A stretch of DNA of 64,000 nt from Datura wrightii (lineage: Eukaryota > Streptophyta > Magnoliopsida > Solanales > Solanaceae), in assembly GCA_035772735.1 (NCBI GenBank), contig JASDFA010000010.1, positions 121,408,001 to 121,472,000 of the forward strand, in the 5' to 3' direction. Positions 42,504 to 53,763 of this stretch are shown one piece after another. The notes under the pieces are model-generated. The model saw only the letters and a program-made list of their open reading frames with translations. It made no database searches and was not told where the DNA came from. The first letter of the stretch is position 1, and each line of letters opens with the position of its first letter. A program made the position numbers and the translations under genes.

Positions 42504-44788
42504 TGTCATGACGCAAACATAGGCCCAAATTTGGACACGAAACCTAGAACCATATATGGATCCAAGTCGACCCATGGTATGAACATGACAACTAAGTTAA
42601 ATAGAATAAATGCGAAAAATCTAACATTTTTAATAGTGGAAGTCTAAAAATTCAATAACAATCTGAACAACGGAGAACATAACACTGATCCAAAGATGAA
42701 TACATACTATGTCTGATAAGCCTCTAAAATATGATGAGTTGAAGGGGAAAGACCTAACTAACTCACTAATAAACTGAAATTGAACATACTGATGATAAAC
42801 TGATGAGAAGGACCTCAAAGTATGAGGACTCACCAATGAGCTAAGATAGTGCTAACTCTGAGGATCTCTCCAGTGGGGGGACTGAATATGAACGTCTGAG
42901 CCTGTATCATGAAATAATATAGCATAGAGTATGCGGTCAGTACTTGGAATGTACTGAGTATGCAAGGTAAGTAAAAATAGACAGTTAAAAATACATAAGA
43001 GTTCATAAGAGTAGGATAGTCGAATCATGAGAGAATATCATAATATAAACATAAGAGCTCAAGGTTTTCAAACCATTGATAATCTAGTCATAGTCACAAT
43101 AATATGAGAAACCTTACAAAAAATAACATGAGCCAAAGTAACTTAAACATGAAAATGCATAAATCATGAGGATTAATGGAAGAACTCGTCTTAACCAACA
43201 ACATCATGATAGAGCTTACATGATGCCTCAACTATCTCGCTCAAGCGGGCAGAGTCATCCCAGGCATTCCAAGAAAGGGATGTGCATGACATGATATCAC
43301 AAGGGGGTCCATGAATACAAATACCTATGGTGGCATGTAGTTATGACACCAGGGGGTTTACCTGCACGCGGGGTCTACTAGGTGCTAAACACTGCACCCA
43401 AAAATATGCACATGAGGGATCATATAGTAATCATGGAATCATTCATAAATTTTATAGCCAATAAATCTTCACATCTTGATCATACGTGAAATACATGATG
43501 AGCCATGAACAAGGGCTCGTGAGTCGGCCACTAGTCATAAATTCATAAATCATGGGGAACATGCATATTTGTGAAAATTCATGTACTTGACATTCATAAA
43601 TCCATGAAGAGTACTTGAAGATAAATCATATCACAAATCATAAGTAATAATTTAGGCTTAGGAAGACCAAAATCATAATAAAATCATAACTTGACTTTTC
43701 ATGAAACTTTGCATAATTGGACATAAATTGACTAAGATTTGAAATCATAAAATTGTAATCAATTTAAGTATTAAATCTGCCCGTAGGTCCTAAAACCACA
43801 TGGATAACATAAAGGGACCTGACCCATAATCAAATCAAAGAGAATCCCATGAATTTGGGGTTAAAACCCCATAAGATCATCAAATTTACTTTAACACTTG
43901 AATTGATGAACATGGAGGGAAATTGGGGCATGAGAGTGAAGAGGGACTCTCATTCACAATCCTTCATACCTGGGTAATTTGATCTTACACTCTTCCTTCA
44001 AAGCCCAAAGGAATTGGAGAAGAAATTGGAGAGTTCTAGGATTGATTTTCAAAGAGAGACCTCTACTCTTGCATACATGGGAGTTGAATGAATTAGGATA
44101 GTTTACCCATATTAAGATCCTCCTAACATAGCTTAAAACGTTGTAGTTTAGGACCTCAGAGCTTAGGATTTATGAAAATACCCTCAATGAAAAATCTAAA
44201 AATTGAACACTTCTAGGGACCACGACTCATACCACGAGTCATCCCATGAAGTAATGACTCGTGGTCAGCTCTTGTTGTTACCACGGGTTGGGGGACTGAT
44301 TCCAGCAAACCACGCCATGGCTACCTTTCACAGGTCATTACATGATACCAGTGGTCGTGAGACTACCCGTTGTCGCTAGACCCCGACATTTCTCTAAACC
44401 TTCCCATGATTACATCCCAAGGCTCATGGTTCAGCACCATGGGTCTTGGCACTATCCGTGACAACACCTCCATACCCAAAAACTATGACCCTTGTCACGA
44501 TCCTTTACAACCACCCACGAGTCGTACCTTGACTCGTTACTCCAGACCACTCCTTTTTCAATTGGTAAGCACAACTCATGACGATGAGTCATCACATCGA
44601 CCAACAAGTCATAGACGGCTCATTAGTCCAGATCTTCACATCCAGCAGCTTACCACGACTCCCACTAACAAATCATCATTCCTTCCCACGACTCATACAA
44701 TGAGTCATCCTGTGATATTTCCCAAACTTTTCTGCTAATGTGTTTTCTAATTTCGAACATAGCCTTATCAAACTTCCGGGGTACTACC
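42504..44788 (-). mobile_element. TK4 5' LTR
   Basis: It runs from 44788 down to the TGACA end at 42504; it is 2285 bp. The first base of the LTR has changed (terminal T-to-G on the minus strand). The TTTTT target copy at 44789-44793 matches 27644-27648. Word repeats are at 44215-44710. Homology with 27649-29897 is continuous. Confidence 0.92.
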
Positions 44789-44811
44789 TTTTTCTTGAAA
44801 TTTCTCCAATA

Positions 44812-46011
44812 ATGGCACCAAAACCTAGCATGGGGAAGGGAGTGGCTTCTTCAAGCCATGGTTCTAAGAGGTCAGGGAGAGCCAATGAAGAGAAAAATGA
44901 GGATGTGAGCATACCACAACAACCATTGAGGCATTTTTGTCTCCATTGGTTCACAGATCAAGAAGGTAAGAAAGGTATAAGGAACACTATGAATGAATGT
45001 ATTCACATTAAATGTTTATTGATAGAGAAAGCTTGGAATTCAAATTTCCTCACATTGTCAAATACATTGCATACTCTTGTCTTGGATTTGTGTTTAATTA
45101 TCTGGGTGAATGTAATTTAAAAATGGTAAGGGAATTTTTGCAAATTGGGATCCTAGTGAAAGGTTAAACCAAGCGAAAATTAGTGGGCAAACTGTTAGTT
45201 TTTCACCCACTATTTTAAATAGAATACTTGATTCACCTAGCATTGACCTACAACTCTTTAAAATCTGATTTTGAGAGCTCCCTATAGAGCAATTCGGCAC
45301 ACTCTCAGTGGCCTAAATTTGGTCGCGCGATAGGCCCACCACCAACAATATGGGTATCATGTGTCATTCCCTTATTCCCATATAAGTAGAGAAGCTAGAT
45401 TTGGTTGAAAACTGTTTATGCTTGTTTGGTGCCTGAAAGCATGTGAATCATGTTACGAGGTAGAGGGTGTGTCTTGTATATGCTTTGATGACTGGAATGC
45501 TAGTTAATATTGGTGTAATAATAAAGGAAACTTTGAGAAGGGAAAGGGTGAAAAGGACAAAGATTCCGTTTTTAGGGGTCTCTTGACCTGATTTCTAAGG
45601 GTATCAAATTGAGTAGGAGGTAGTGGATTATAGGACAAGGTATTCCCCGAAGGGGATTGATGTGAAGAAGACTAAGGATCTTGAGGGCATACATGTTCCA
45701 ATGCTATCCATCAGTGAGCGCCATGCATGAATTGATAATATGTTGAGTCACCTATACGGCATGCAATTGTTGTAGTTGAGAATGAATGGAGTGACAGAGG
45801 AGCAGTTAAAATAGGTCAACATGGACTACCCCTTGAGTGAGCATTCAGAGCTCTTTGCAAAGTTGGGCTTGTATTTGAGGATCCCCTATATGATTATGAT
45901 GCCACAAATGAGGAGCAGGCTAGAGTAGACTTTGACTTAAAGTGTGATGATGATGAAGCTGATTCTGAGATGGGGGAAGCTGGTCTTGCCCCCACAAACG
46001 ACAAGGACTAG
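44812..46011 (+). pseudogene. AT4 third ORF (plant retroelement/'transposon protein' type)
   Basis: This extra ORF of an Athila-type element lies after the gag unit. ATG 44812 opens MAPKPSMGKGVASSSHGSKR, a basic Ser/Lys/Gly-rich start, and HWFTDQEGKKGI (about 44947). Stops and shifts follow. Later conserved blocks can still be matched to the AT5 ORF: a Ser-Arg-Glu-Ala-Arg-x-Trp-Leu-Lys equivalent (about 45385-45420), the GRVCVLYAL-like block (about 45465) and RHA-RIDNMLSHLYGMQLL (about 45720-45775). An acidic tail (DEADSEMGEAG) ends at 46009-46011. It resembles the family annotated in plants as putative plant transposon protein (Pfam PF20167-like, from memory). No function is known. No signal peptide or membrane segment is seen. 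Confidence 0.65.
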
Positions 46012-46349
46012 AAGTCTAGGGAGTTTTAAGTTCACTCATTTACTTATGCTTTATTGCTTTACCATTAAGGACAGTGCTACCAATTAAGTGTGGGATGGGT
46101 GAGGTAAATTACATTATACCATGCATGTTTCATTGCTAAATTGTACCTGGTGGGCCTAGTTTTGTTTGTGTCGTTCATGACTCATCCTGTTAGCTTGTAG
46201 TAATTTTTTGTTTTGTGAGATTTTTTTTATTTGGATTCCTCTGATTATTGTTTTTGGTACTTTTCCGGCGGATAGTCCCTTAGAACTGAGTAAAGAGTCT
46301 GGATAGTTTCTAGTTATAGAGTCATGACTTTTCTTGATGATGGGTAGAT
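46012..46349 (+). other. AT4 3' untranslated region, cut by AT5
   Basis: It is non-coding. It includes AATTAAGTGTGGGATGGG (46083-46100), a polypurine-like tract, and GAGTCATGACTTTTCTTGAT at 46320, which matches the AT1 3' region (about 9393). TAGAT at 46345-46349 is the predicted target site of AT5. The rest of AT4 lies beyond the stacked insertions, outside the window. Confidence 0.5.
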
Positions 46350-47779
46350 TGTTCGGGCTGTGGTGACTACACGCAAGTGCACATGGTCGAACAAGTAGTA
46401 AAGTGGCTTAAGTAAAGCCAAGTATCGATCCTACAGGGACTGAGCTACGGTACTAATTAACTTAAGTGTTAATGAACAATATCTTTCAGAATGCAGACAA
46501 CAAAATAAATAACATTTTGAGAGTTTGAGTTTACTAATTAATAAGAATCTAAGGCAAAATTATAATGTGAGTCTGAACAATAGTAATGAGCAAGCTGAGG
46601 TTAAAACGAACATGCAGGGAATTAATTTATCAATACAATTTAGTTAATCTTTCCTTAGGTTGCTAGTAAAGAATTATTGCCTATGGATTGGAACTTTCGA
46701 CTCCTATCCAACTTAAGAATCATGAGCCTTAATCTATATTTCTGTGATAAAAGAATTTCATGTTCTAGCCATACATTCCCAATTCCTTAATTGACTAATA
46801 AGACTTTCAGATATATTTCTATTCTGAATGTAAATCAATTCTCTATTTTCCAAACTAAGAAGAGATCATATCCTACCAATTCACATCTTTCCAATTTCTT
46901 TCCTTTTCAAAATCAAAATTGGATTTTTTAGATATACATTAACATTGGCCAAACATTAATGCAGTAAGAACAAGAATTAATAGAACAACCATTGAAGAAA
47001 AGACGAAAATTGAATTGATTAACAATTACATTCCACTACAATTGTTCTTAACCTCAACAAGAAGTGAATTTAGCCACTCATTTGTGGATTAAACATCATC
47101 AAATAAGTAGAATTCAACAAACAATTGAGATAAAAGAGAAAGAGATAGAGAAGAACCCTAAAATTTTCGTCCCCTCAACTGCCTGTAACCCACATTCTTG
47201 CTCAACCAAGTCAGAATGTTTAAAATAAAACCTAAGTGTGCTATTTATACTATTGAGAATTTTTCCCGAAATAACAAGCAACGTGGCATGGAGTGTATCT
47301 CCGTGCCATGGAGGTATCGCGGACCCTCACTGGAATTCGGCTCCTCAGCAATTTCACCTCAGCGTGCCACGGCCTGCATCGCGAAGCCTGGCCAACGTCA
47401 CACGGAGTGCATCGCGTAGCACTGCCTCCCTGTCACGGTGGTACCACGAACGTCCACTGGAAATTGCCAAATTTAATTCACCCGAGGTAGAATGCCTCCG
47501 TGATGGCAGCGTGACATGGCTCCATCGCAGAGCCCTTATTTTTGCTGCTCTTCCTTGTCCTTTTCCACTCCTTGTTTCCAAGTCCATTCCTGATTTTACC
47601 AACATGTATCTTTGCTTCCCAAAATTCCATTTTACCTACAAAACAACACTAATCATGTTGGTTAGTATAAATTCACATTTAACTACAAATCACATGAGAA
47701 TGTACACAATAACGATAGACAAACAAGTCGAAATGAAGCATTTGAGTATCACTTGGGCATGCAATTCTGCCCAAGATCA
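46350..47779 (-). mobile_element. AT5 3' LTR
   Basis: On the minus strand it starts TGATCTTGGGC at 47779 and ends in GAACA at 46350; it is 1430 bp. It is close to S2 and the AT6 LTR throughout. It has dyad words at 47282-47437, including 42-nt units at 47363-47404 and 47396-47437, and a TATAAAT box at 47243-47249. It is followed on the internal side by the polypurine tract TAAGTGTGGGGTAAG (47780-47794). Confidence 0.9.
47396..47437. repeat. 42-nt dyad cassette of AT5 LTR
   Basis: Arms are CGTCACACGGAG and CTCCCTGTCACG, weakly paired, with a spacer containing ATCGCGTAG. A second, overlapping 42-nt unit lies at 47363-47404. Confidence 0.6.
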
Positions 47780-49574
47780 CTTACCCCACACTTAAAACCT
47801 TATTCGTCCTCGAACAATACTCTCACATCTCATGCAATTGACACTAAGGCATAGCTACTTTGGCTCGACAATTCAAGCTACGGTTATACCGATTATTTAA
47901 TATACCAAAATCATCAAGAAAACATGCATGCTCTCATCAATACAATGCAGTACATCACATTAAGATCTCCTAAGCTCAAGAATCAATTCTCGATCTTGGC
48001 AAACTAGTGCAAATCAACTGATCAAGACATCCGACACGAAATTAATCTCTCGTCAAGCATGTGCCCTCACAACACAAAGAAATACCCCATTTGCTATCAT
48101 ATGATTTCCAAAGCACTACATGTAGGGATGATGAATACAATTTCACTATCTCTCCCAAAGAATTCACATGCATCATGTCATGAACCATAGGCTTGCCTCT
48201 AGTGTATTACTCCACTAATATAAGGATGAGTGATGTAAGATCATGTAGGACTTAACGGGTTGTAATGTAAGATAAGGAACTAGCAAATATTGGGCTAACC
48301 AACAATAGCAACTAGCTTCCTAAAGCGCTTTTCAATACATCCCACCATCATTACGGCCATTTTTTTCTTCCTTCATCCTCCCATTCTTGAAGAAATTTTT
48401 TCTTTATTTTTGTTCCCATTTCTTTAAGCACACTCGGCTTACTAGCAAAGATTAGTTATACATCTTTATTTTATTTAATTTCAACAAGTGCACCTTTGAC
48501 CTTTTCTTTAACTTTCACCACTTTCGCTTTTCCTTCCTTTTCACAATTCTCACTCCTTTACACTGTGGGAAAATTGTTTATTTTCTTGAGCTCTTAAGAG
48601 TTTTGGATCAAATTCACGGCTAATGAAAAGAAGGGATTAAGCTCGGGTTGTACATCTTCAAATAAAATAAAAAATAGGCTAAAGTCTCAATGGGGCTAAC
48701 TAGGATGTACATTCAAGGTAGGTATGGTAATGGAGAAACTTTCGGTTTAATCAAAGAAATGCCTACATCCTTTCCTACAATAAAAATCCTTCATTTCATT
48801 TAGTACACACACCATAGACACTTCACAATAGCATGGAATAATCGAAACCTCACCTCACACTCATCGCACATGCTCAACTCAAGACATATTTACAGACTCT
48901 TCAATCAACTAATTACAACAATTCACTGTTAAGCCTCGATCACAACGAATCGAACTCTATGGCCTAGGTATCTCAACATGTTTACACATTTGCATGCTTT
49001 CATACGAATCATCTTTGCATCTTAATATCATGTACAACATGTAAAAAGAATTTCGAACCATGAAGTAGAGACACATTTGCGAAGCAAACAAACGAAAGAA
49101 AAGAAAGAAAAAAACTACTCCTATCGACTACATTTCCCTTAAGACGGTTGTCATCCATCCATCATAGGGAACGGTCATTGTCTACGACTTCGGTTCAATT
49201 GGAGTATTCTCGGTAAAAGCACCGAAAACAAAGGCCGAGAAACCCAACATAAAAGAATTTTAACAAAAAATTTTTAAAATTTCAATAATTTCGATAGAAA
49301 ACAAAAATATTTACACAACAACCAACAGACAACAGCTCAACACAACACACAACAGCTTAACATTCATTACAATACCAACTTAATTACAGACACACCACAC
49401 AAAGTCACAGGGTCACATTTTTCACAAGCACAACACACAACATAAACATACACAAAAATGAAGCTGGCACCTAACTACTCCCACTCCACACTTAAACCGA
49501 ACACTGTCCCCAGTGTTCACATAATTTCAACATATCACAAAGTGGGTGGTGAAACTCCCTGATCAATCGAAGTA
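47780..49574 (-). other. AT5 3' untranslated region with polypurine tract
   Basis: It is long and non-coding, homologous to 53764-55190 (AT6) in the same orientation and to 9370-10797 (AT1) in the opposite orientation. The conserved block at 49140-49185 (AAGACGGTTGTCATCCATCC) is shared by all three. There is no support for the small ORFs here. Confidence 0.65.
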
Positions 49575-50782
49575 TTAAACTTCTTTATCAGGTGGCGTTG
49601 CTTCGTCTCCCATATCAGAATCGCCCCCGCTATCCTCATCTGACTCAACATCTGAGTCCTCTTGGCATGTCTCCTCATCGGTGGGGACATCATCATCTAT
49701 GGGCTCCACAAACACTGGCCCCACTCTGCATAGAGCTTGGGCATTCTCGCCGAATAGGTAATCCAGCTCGAGCTGCCACAGCTCATCCTCTGTTGCCGAC
49801 CTCCTGCAAATGCGCAACTACAGCTTCTGCATCCCGTACATGCGGGCCATATACTGATCATCCCGAGCATGTCGCTCGGCTAGTGTGAGAACCGGCCCAT
49901 GAGTAATGCCAAGTGCCTTGGTTTTGGTGACGTCCAAGGCACGCCTGTCAATCTGTGGGATGTAATCCAGGGCCTCCTCCTCGATATCATGGCCCCTCAG
50001 GAATGTGGTAAGAAAACCACCAAACCCATATCTGTGTCCTTGATGCAGTCGGGCTCTTTTCATGGCGGAGATGATCACCGCCCCAACATTTATTTCAAGC
50101 CCCTTCATCAGGGCATACACCATGCAGACTCGGTCCCGGGTGATATCTGTCATGTGCACCCCCGGGATCAAGCATGAGCACACAATTTTCAGCCAGATCC
50201 TGGCTTCCCTGTTCATCTGCGAGTAGGGCAACGTCTAGTGGTATCCCCTCTCCTTGTGCCTGCTCCACCTTGCTATCGAACGGGCTTGACATAGAGTGCG
50301 TCTGATGTTTGTATAAGGTGGAGTGATGTTCAGCTGCCGGAGGACATGGGCGTCTGTGTCCTGCGCCCCCAATATAGCATTCAAGTGATGGGGCTCAAAA
50401 GTGACAACCTGCCCCCTTATTTTGACGGTGTGACTGCGGAGGGTCGGGTTCCAATTGTCATAGAACTCCCCAATGAAATGGAGATTGCGCTCCCTAGGCT
50501 CCTCGAAGATGAAGTTCATCCCAGCGGTGTCAATCCGGTGTACGATCCGTGGGAATTTCTGTGCCAGCGGTTCCCTTGATATTTGCTCCTCCAGGAAGTA
50601 TTTGGTTTCTTTGTGTTTTGCATACCACTTCTTCCCTTCGTCAATCACCCATCGGGTTCCGTATTGTCGGCATTGGCCTCGCGGAACCGCTGGTGCTGCT
50701 GGAACTGCTGTTCCCAATCATATTCTTTTTCTGTCGGCGCCCGATGTGGATGCGCCTTAGCCTTATCTTGTCTGCCTGACAT
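49575..50782 (-). pseudogene. AT5 third ORF (same family as AT4 third ORF)
   Basis: The minus-strand start ATG at 50782 (MSGRQDKAKAHPHRAPTEKE) is chosen because the basic Lys/Arg/His-rich N-terminus continues into EYDWEQQFQQHQRF before a frameshift near 50665. After it come TRWVIDEGKKWYAKHKETKY, FIGEFYDNWNPTLRSHTVKI and VVTFEPHHLNAILGAQDTD. A TAG (about 50234) interrupts just before MNREARIWLKIVC and RDRVCMVYALMKGLEINVG, then RYGFGGFLTTFLRGHDIEEE. A second TAG (about 49818) precedes a strongly acidic tail (SDVESDEDSGGDSDMGDEAT) ending at 49575. The conserved middle fits the PF20167-like plant transposon protein family. Its role is unknown. One frameshift and two stops make it almost intact and the best copy for study. 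Confidence 0.75.
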
Positions 50783-51627
50783 TGTTCCTCCACATTTAAC
50801 ATACAATCCCAATGTTATTCAAATCATAACTAGATACAACTAAGGTTGGGTTTAATTGGATCACCCCAAACTTAGTCTTTTAGCCGCACTCCAAACAATT
50901 CAACAAGACATTCATGCTTTCCTAATATTTAACATTCGATCATGCTTAGTGCATTCATATAAGTCGATGGAACAATTACTCTGTACTACTCAGACTTTGT
51001 ACAATGAATAAAAATGTTGCCATCGATTCCATTACATCATCATAGCACTTAGCCAAATTTTTGTTCTCAACAACCTATGCAATTCACCAATTCATTCTCC
51101 CGAAAATTCCTTTTCTACATAGTATATTTAACATTAATCACAACATAATTCAATTCACCCAACATGCACAACCCAATTTTGTTCAACATTTCAAACAATT
51201 TTATTCTTCTTCCTATTCAATTTCCAACCCTAGCTACCAATTTCGCAAAAATTCAATAAAACATGCATTCATCGAGTTCATATACTCACAACAATACTAT
51301 GAACATCAATCAATCATAACATAAATGAATTCAAGCTTAATTCTCACTTAGGGCAAGGTTCAATCACTACACATGTTCAAAAATCGAAAATTTAAGAAAA
51401 AATGAGGTAAAGTTCAAGAACATACCTTCAATCTGATGAAATTGAAGAAAACTCGAAGAAAATCGATGCCTAGGTCCGTGTCACGTTGGACTAGAAGGGA
51501 ATTTGGGGTGTTGGTCGCAGAGGGAAGGGAAAATAAGGAAAGAAATGAGGGAAATCGTGGTTTTAAAGTGATATTTCGCGCGGGTTACCCGGAGACCCAG
51601 TGTGACCCGACGCGAAATAACACTCAA

Positions 51628-51669
51628 CGTGTCAAGGAGGGTAACGCGGAGCACCCCCTCCATGACACG
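51628..51669. repeat. 42-nt dyad cassette, internal copy 1 of AT5
   Basis: Arms are CGTGTCAAGGAG and CTCCATGACACG, with an 18-nt spacer containing AACGCGGAG. Confidence 0.8.
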
Positions 51670-51720
51670 GAGCCATCGTGCCAGTGTTCTGGATTTTTAA
51701 AAATCCGGAACACTACTCAA

Positions 51721-51762
51721 CGTGTCACGGAGGGTAACGCGGAGCACCTCCTCCGTGACACG
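51721..51762. repeat. 42-nt dyad cassette, internal copy 2 of AT5
   Basis: Perfect 12-nt arms CGTGTCACGGAG and CTCCGTGACACG, with an 18-nt spacer containing AACGCGGAG. It is followed by GAGCCATCGCG, as in TK2 where GCTGCCATCGCGG follows. Confidence 0.85.
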
Positions 51763-51980
51763 GAGCCATCGCGTAGGCTCACTATAATGTGTCAATTTTT
51801 ATTTTTCTCACCTCAATTTTTCCTTTGCGTTTCTTTGGATTTTGGCCCTCCGTTCCACCTGGAAATCATTTCACCATAAGAAATTGGTTAGAATTCATAG
51901 GTTTCAACGCAAAAATATTTTCTTTTCTTTTTCTCTTTCTTTTTTTTTCAAATATTTCTACTCATCTATTACAACAATTT

Positions 51981-51998
51981 CACGGGTTGCCTCCCGTG
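51981..51998 (-). promoter_or_regulatory. Conserved AGGCAA-loop hairpin (AT5 copy)
   Basis: On the minus strand the stem is CACGGG/CCCGTG and the loop AGGCAA, preceded by TCAGGCGCTG (51999-52008). It lies about 135 nt after the pol stop. Compared with AT1, two stem positions changed on both sides so that pairing is kept. Confidence 0.65.
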
Positions 51999-52135
51999 CA
52001 GCGCCTGATTTACCGTCGCGGATCGACGTCATTCATTGCTCAATCATCCTCTAGAGTGATGGACTTCTTCTCTCGAATAACGTCCTCACCCAATAATGCT
52101 TACATCGCTACCCATTTACTAAGAACGTTACACTT

Positions 52136-52349
52136 CAATCTTCTTGCCACAACTCCACTGCCCCGTGCGGGATCATCCTTACCACCTCAAACGACCCTGA
52201 CCATTTGGACCACAATTTTCCTGGAAAAAGCCTCAATCTTGAATTGAATAGCAATACTTTCTGCCCCGGCTCAAAGATCCGATGCACCATATGCTTATCG
52301 TGCCACCTCTTTGTTTTCTCTTTGTAGCACTTAGTACTTTCATAGGCAT
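52136..52349 (-). pseudogene. AT5 integrase C-terminus
   Basis: This is the end of an Athila/Tat-type integrase on the minus strand. AYESTKCYKEKTKRWHDKHM is followed by RIFEPGQKVLLFNSRLRLFP and SGSFEVVRMIPHGAVELW, the conserved C-terminal domain thought to contact DNA. The open frame stops at about 52135. Upstream, pol is cut at 52350 where the AT6 LTR ends; GGCAT (52345-52349) is the predicted target site. The rest of AT5 pol should lie beyond AT6, outside the window. Confidence 0.82.
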
Positions 52350-53763
52350 TGTTCGGTCTATTTGGAATAACTACACGGAAGTGCACGTGGTCGAACAAGT
52401 AGTAAAGTTGCTCAAGTAAGCCATGTATCGATCCCACAGGGACTGGACTAAGGTATCCATCTAATCAAGTGTCAATAAACTTTAACACTAAACTGCAGGC
52501 AACAGTGTGAAGAAGATTTTGATATTTTGTTTCCTAATTTTATACTAAGTCTAAAATGAATATACAATTTGAGTCTGAACTATAAGTATGAGCATGCTGA
52601 GGCTAAAATGAACATGTAGAGAAATAAATTATTGATACAATTTGATTAATCTTTCCTCCAGTTGCTAGTCAAGAATTATTGCCTATGGATTCAAACTCTC
52701 GTATTTAACCCAACTTAAGAATCATGAACCTTCCACCTACATCTCTGTGATAAAAAGAAATTCATGTTCTAGCCATACAAAACCGATTACTTAATTGACT
52801 AATACGACTTTCAGGTATATCTCTATCCTGAAGGTAAATCAATTCTAAATATTCCTAAACTAAGAAAAGATCATATCCTATCAATTCACAACTTTCCAAT
52901 TTCTTGCTCTCTCGAGTGAAACCGGACTTTTTAGATATACATTAACGTTGGCCACACATTAACGCAGTAAGAACAAGAATCCATAGAAAAACTATGGAAG
53001 AAAAGATGAAAAACCAATTTATCAATAATTAACTTTCAATACTAATGTTCTTAACCTCAGCAAGAAGGGAATTTAGCCACTAATTTGTGGATTAAACATC
53101 GTTAAATGAGTGTTAATCATATAAGCAATTGAAATAAAGAAGAAGGAGATAGAGAAAAACCCTGAGATTTTTGTCCCCTCAACTGCCTGTAACCCACGTT
53201 CTTGCTCCACCAAGTCAGAATTATTAAAAATGAAACTAAGTGTTCTATTTATACTAGTGGGAATTTTTCCCGGAATAACAAGCAACATGTCACGGAGTGC
53301 ATCGCGGAGCACTGCCTTCGTGACACGCCACCAACGCGGACCCTCACTGGAATCCGTTCGTCCAGGTATTAAAGCCCAACGTGGCACGGCGTGCAATGCG
53401 GGGCTAGGCCAACGTGCCATGGCTCCAACGCGCACCTTCATTGGAATTTGGCATATTTTCAGCATCCAGGCAGAATGCATCCGCAATGGCAACATGACAC
53501 GGCTCCATCGCGGAGCCCCTTTAATTCGTGCTTTCCTTGTGCTTTTTTTCCTTGCTAGCTTCCGAGTCCAATCCCGATTTCTCCCAACATGCATCTTAGC
53601 TTCGTAAATTTATATGTTTCCTGCAAAACCACGCTAATCATGTTGGTTAGTATAAGTTCACATTTTATTACAATTCACATGAGAATGTACAAACATCGAT
53701 AGATAAACAAGGCAAAATGACACATTTGAGTATCACTTGGGCATATAAATCTGCCCAAGATCA
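52350..53763 (-). mobile_element. AT6 3' LTR
   Basis: On the minus strand it starts TGATCTTGGGC at 53763 and ends GAACA at 52350; it is 1414 bp. It has 42-nt cassettes at 53286-53327 and 53380-53421 and a TATAAAT box at 53247-53253, 32 nt from the first cassette. It continues on its internal side into the polypurine tract TTTAAGTGCGGGGTAAG (53764-53780). This shows it is the 3' LTR of a second element rather than the partner of 46350-47779. Confidence 0.9.
53286..53327. repeat. 42-nt dyad cassette of AT6 LTR
   Basis: Arms are CATGTCACGGAG and CTTCGTGACACG, with a spacer containing ATCGCGGAG. A second unit is at 53380-53421 (GTGGCACGG type). Confidence 0.75.

Larger units (their letters stand above)
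50783..52135 (-). other. AT5 region between pol and third ORF: hairpin plus two dyad cassettes
   Basis: In minus-strand order: the hairpin at 51981-51998; a pyrimidine/purine-biased stretch; two 42-nt dyad cassettes (51721-51762, 51628-51669); a TTTAAAA block near 51565; a CT-rich leader (51510-51550); and GAAGGTATGTTC, a splice-donor-like site (about 51423-51434), about 640 nt before the third-ORF ATG. The order mimics the LTR promoter region (cassettes, TATA-like box, leader, donor). An internal promoter with a leader intron is inferred, not shown. Confidence 0.55.

Noticed and set aside
47238..47795. 185-codon plus-strand ORF
   Set aside because: It runs antisense through the AT5 LTR and its dyad words. 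The equivalent frames in S2 (18107-18577) and AT6 (53230-53607) encode words made from the same repeats, not a conserved protein.
49592..50177. Plus-strand ORFs opposite the third ORF of AT5
   Set aside because: They are shadow frames of the real minus-strand ORF, whose conserved blocks match AT4.
49575..50782. Envelope gene of an Athila-type element
   Set aside because: The position fits, but no signal peptide, transmembrane helix or cleavage site is visible. Called only as a third ORF.
53073..53594. 173-codon minus-strand ORF in the AT6 LTR
   Set aside because: It spans promoter and leader sequence of the LTR. There is no start context and it is not kept open in AT5.
46350..53763. One intact element with LTRs 46350-47779 and 52350-53763
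   Set aside because: The upper LTR is followed by its own polypurine tract and 3' region rather than by a flank, and it abuts the integrase tail instead of a primer site. It is the 3' LTR of a second, nested element.
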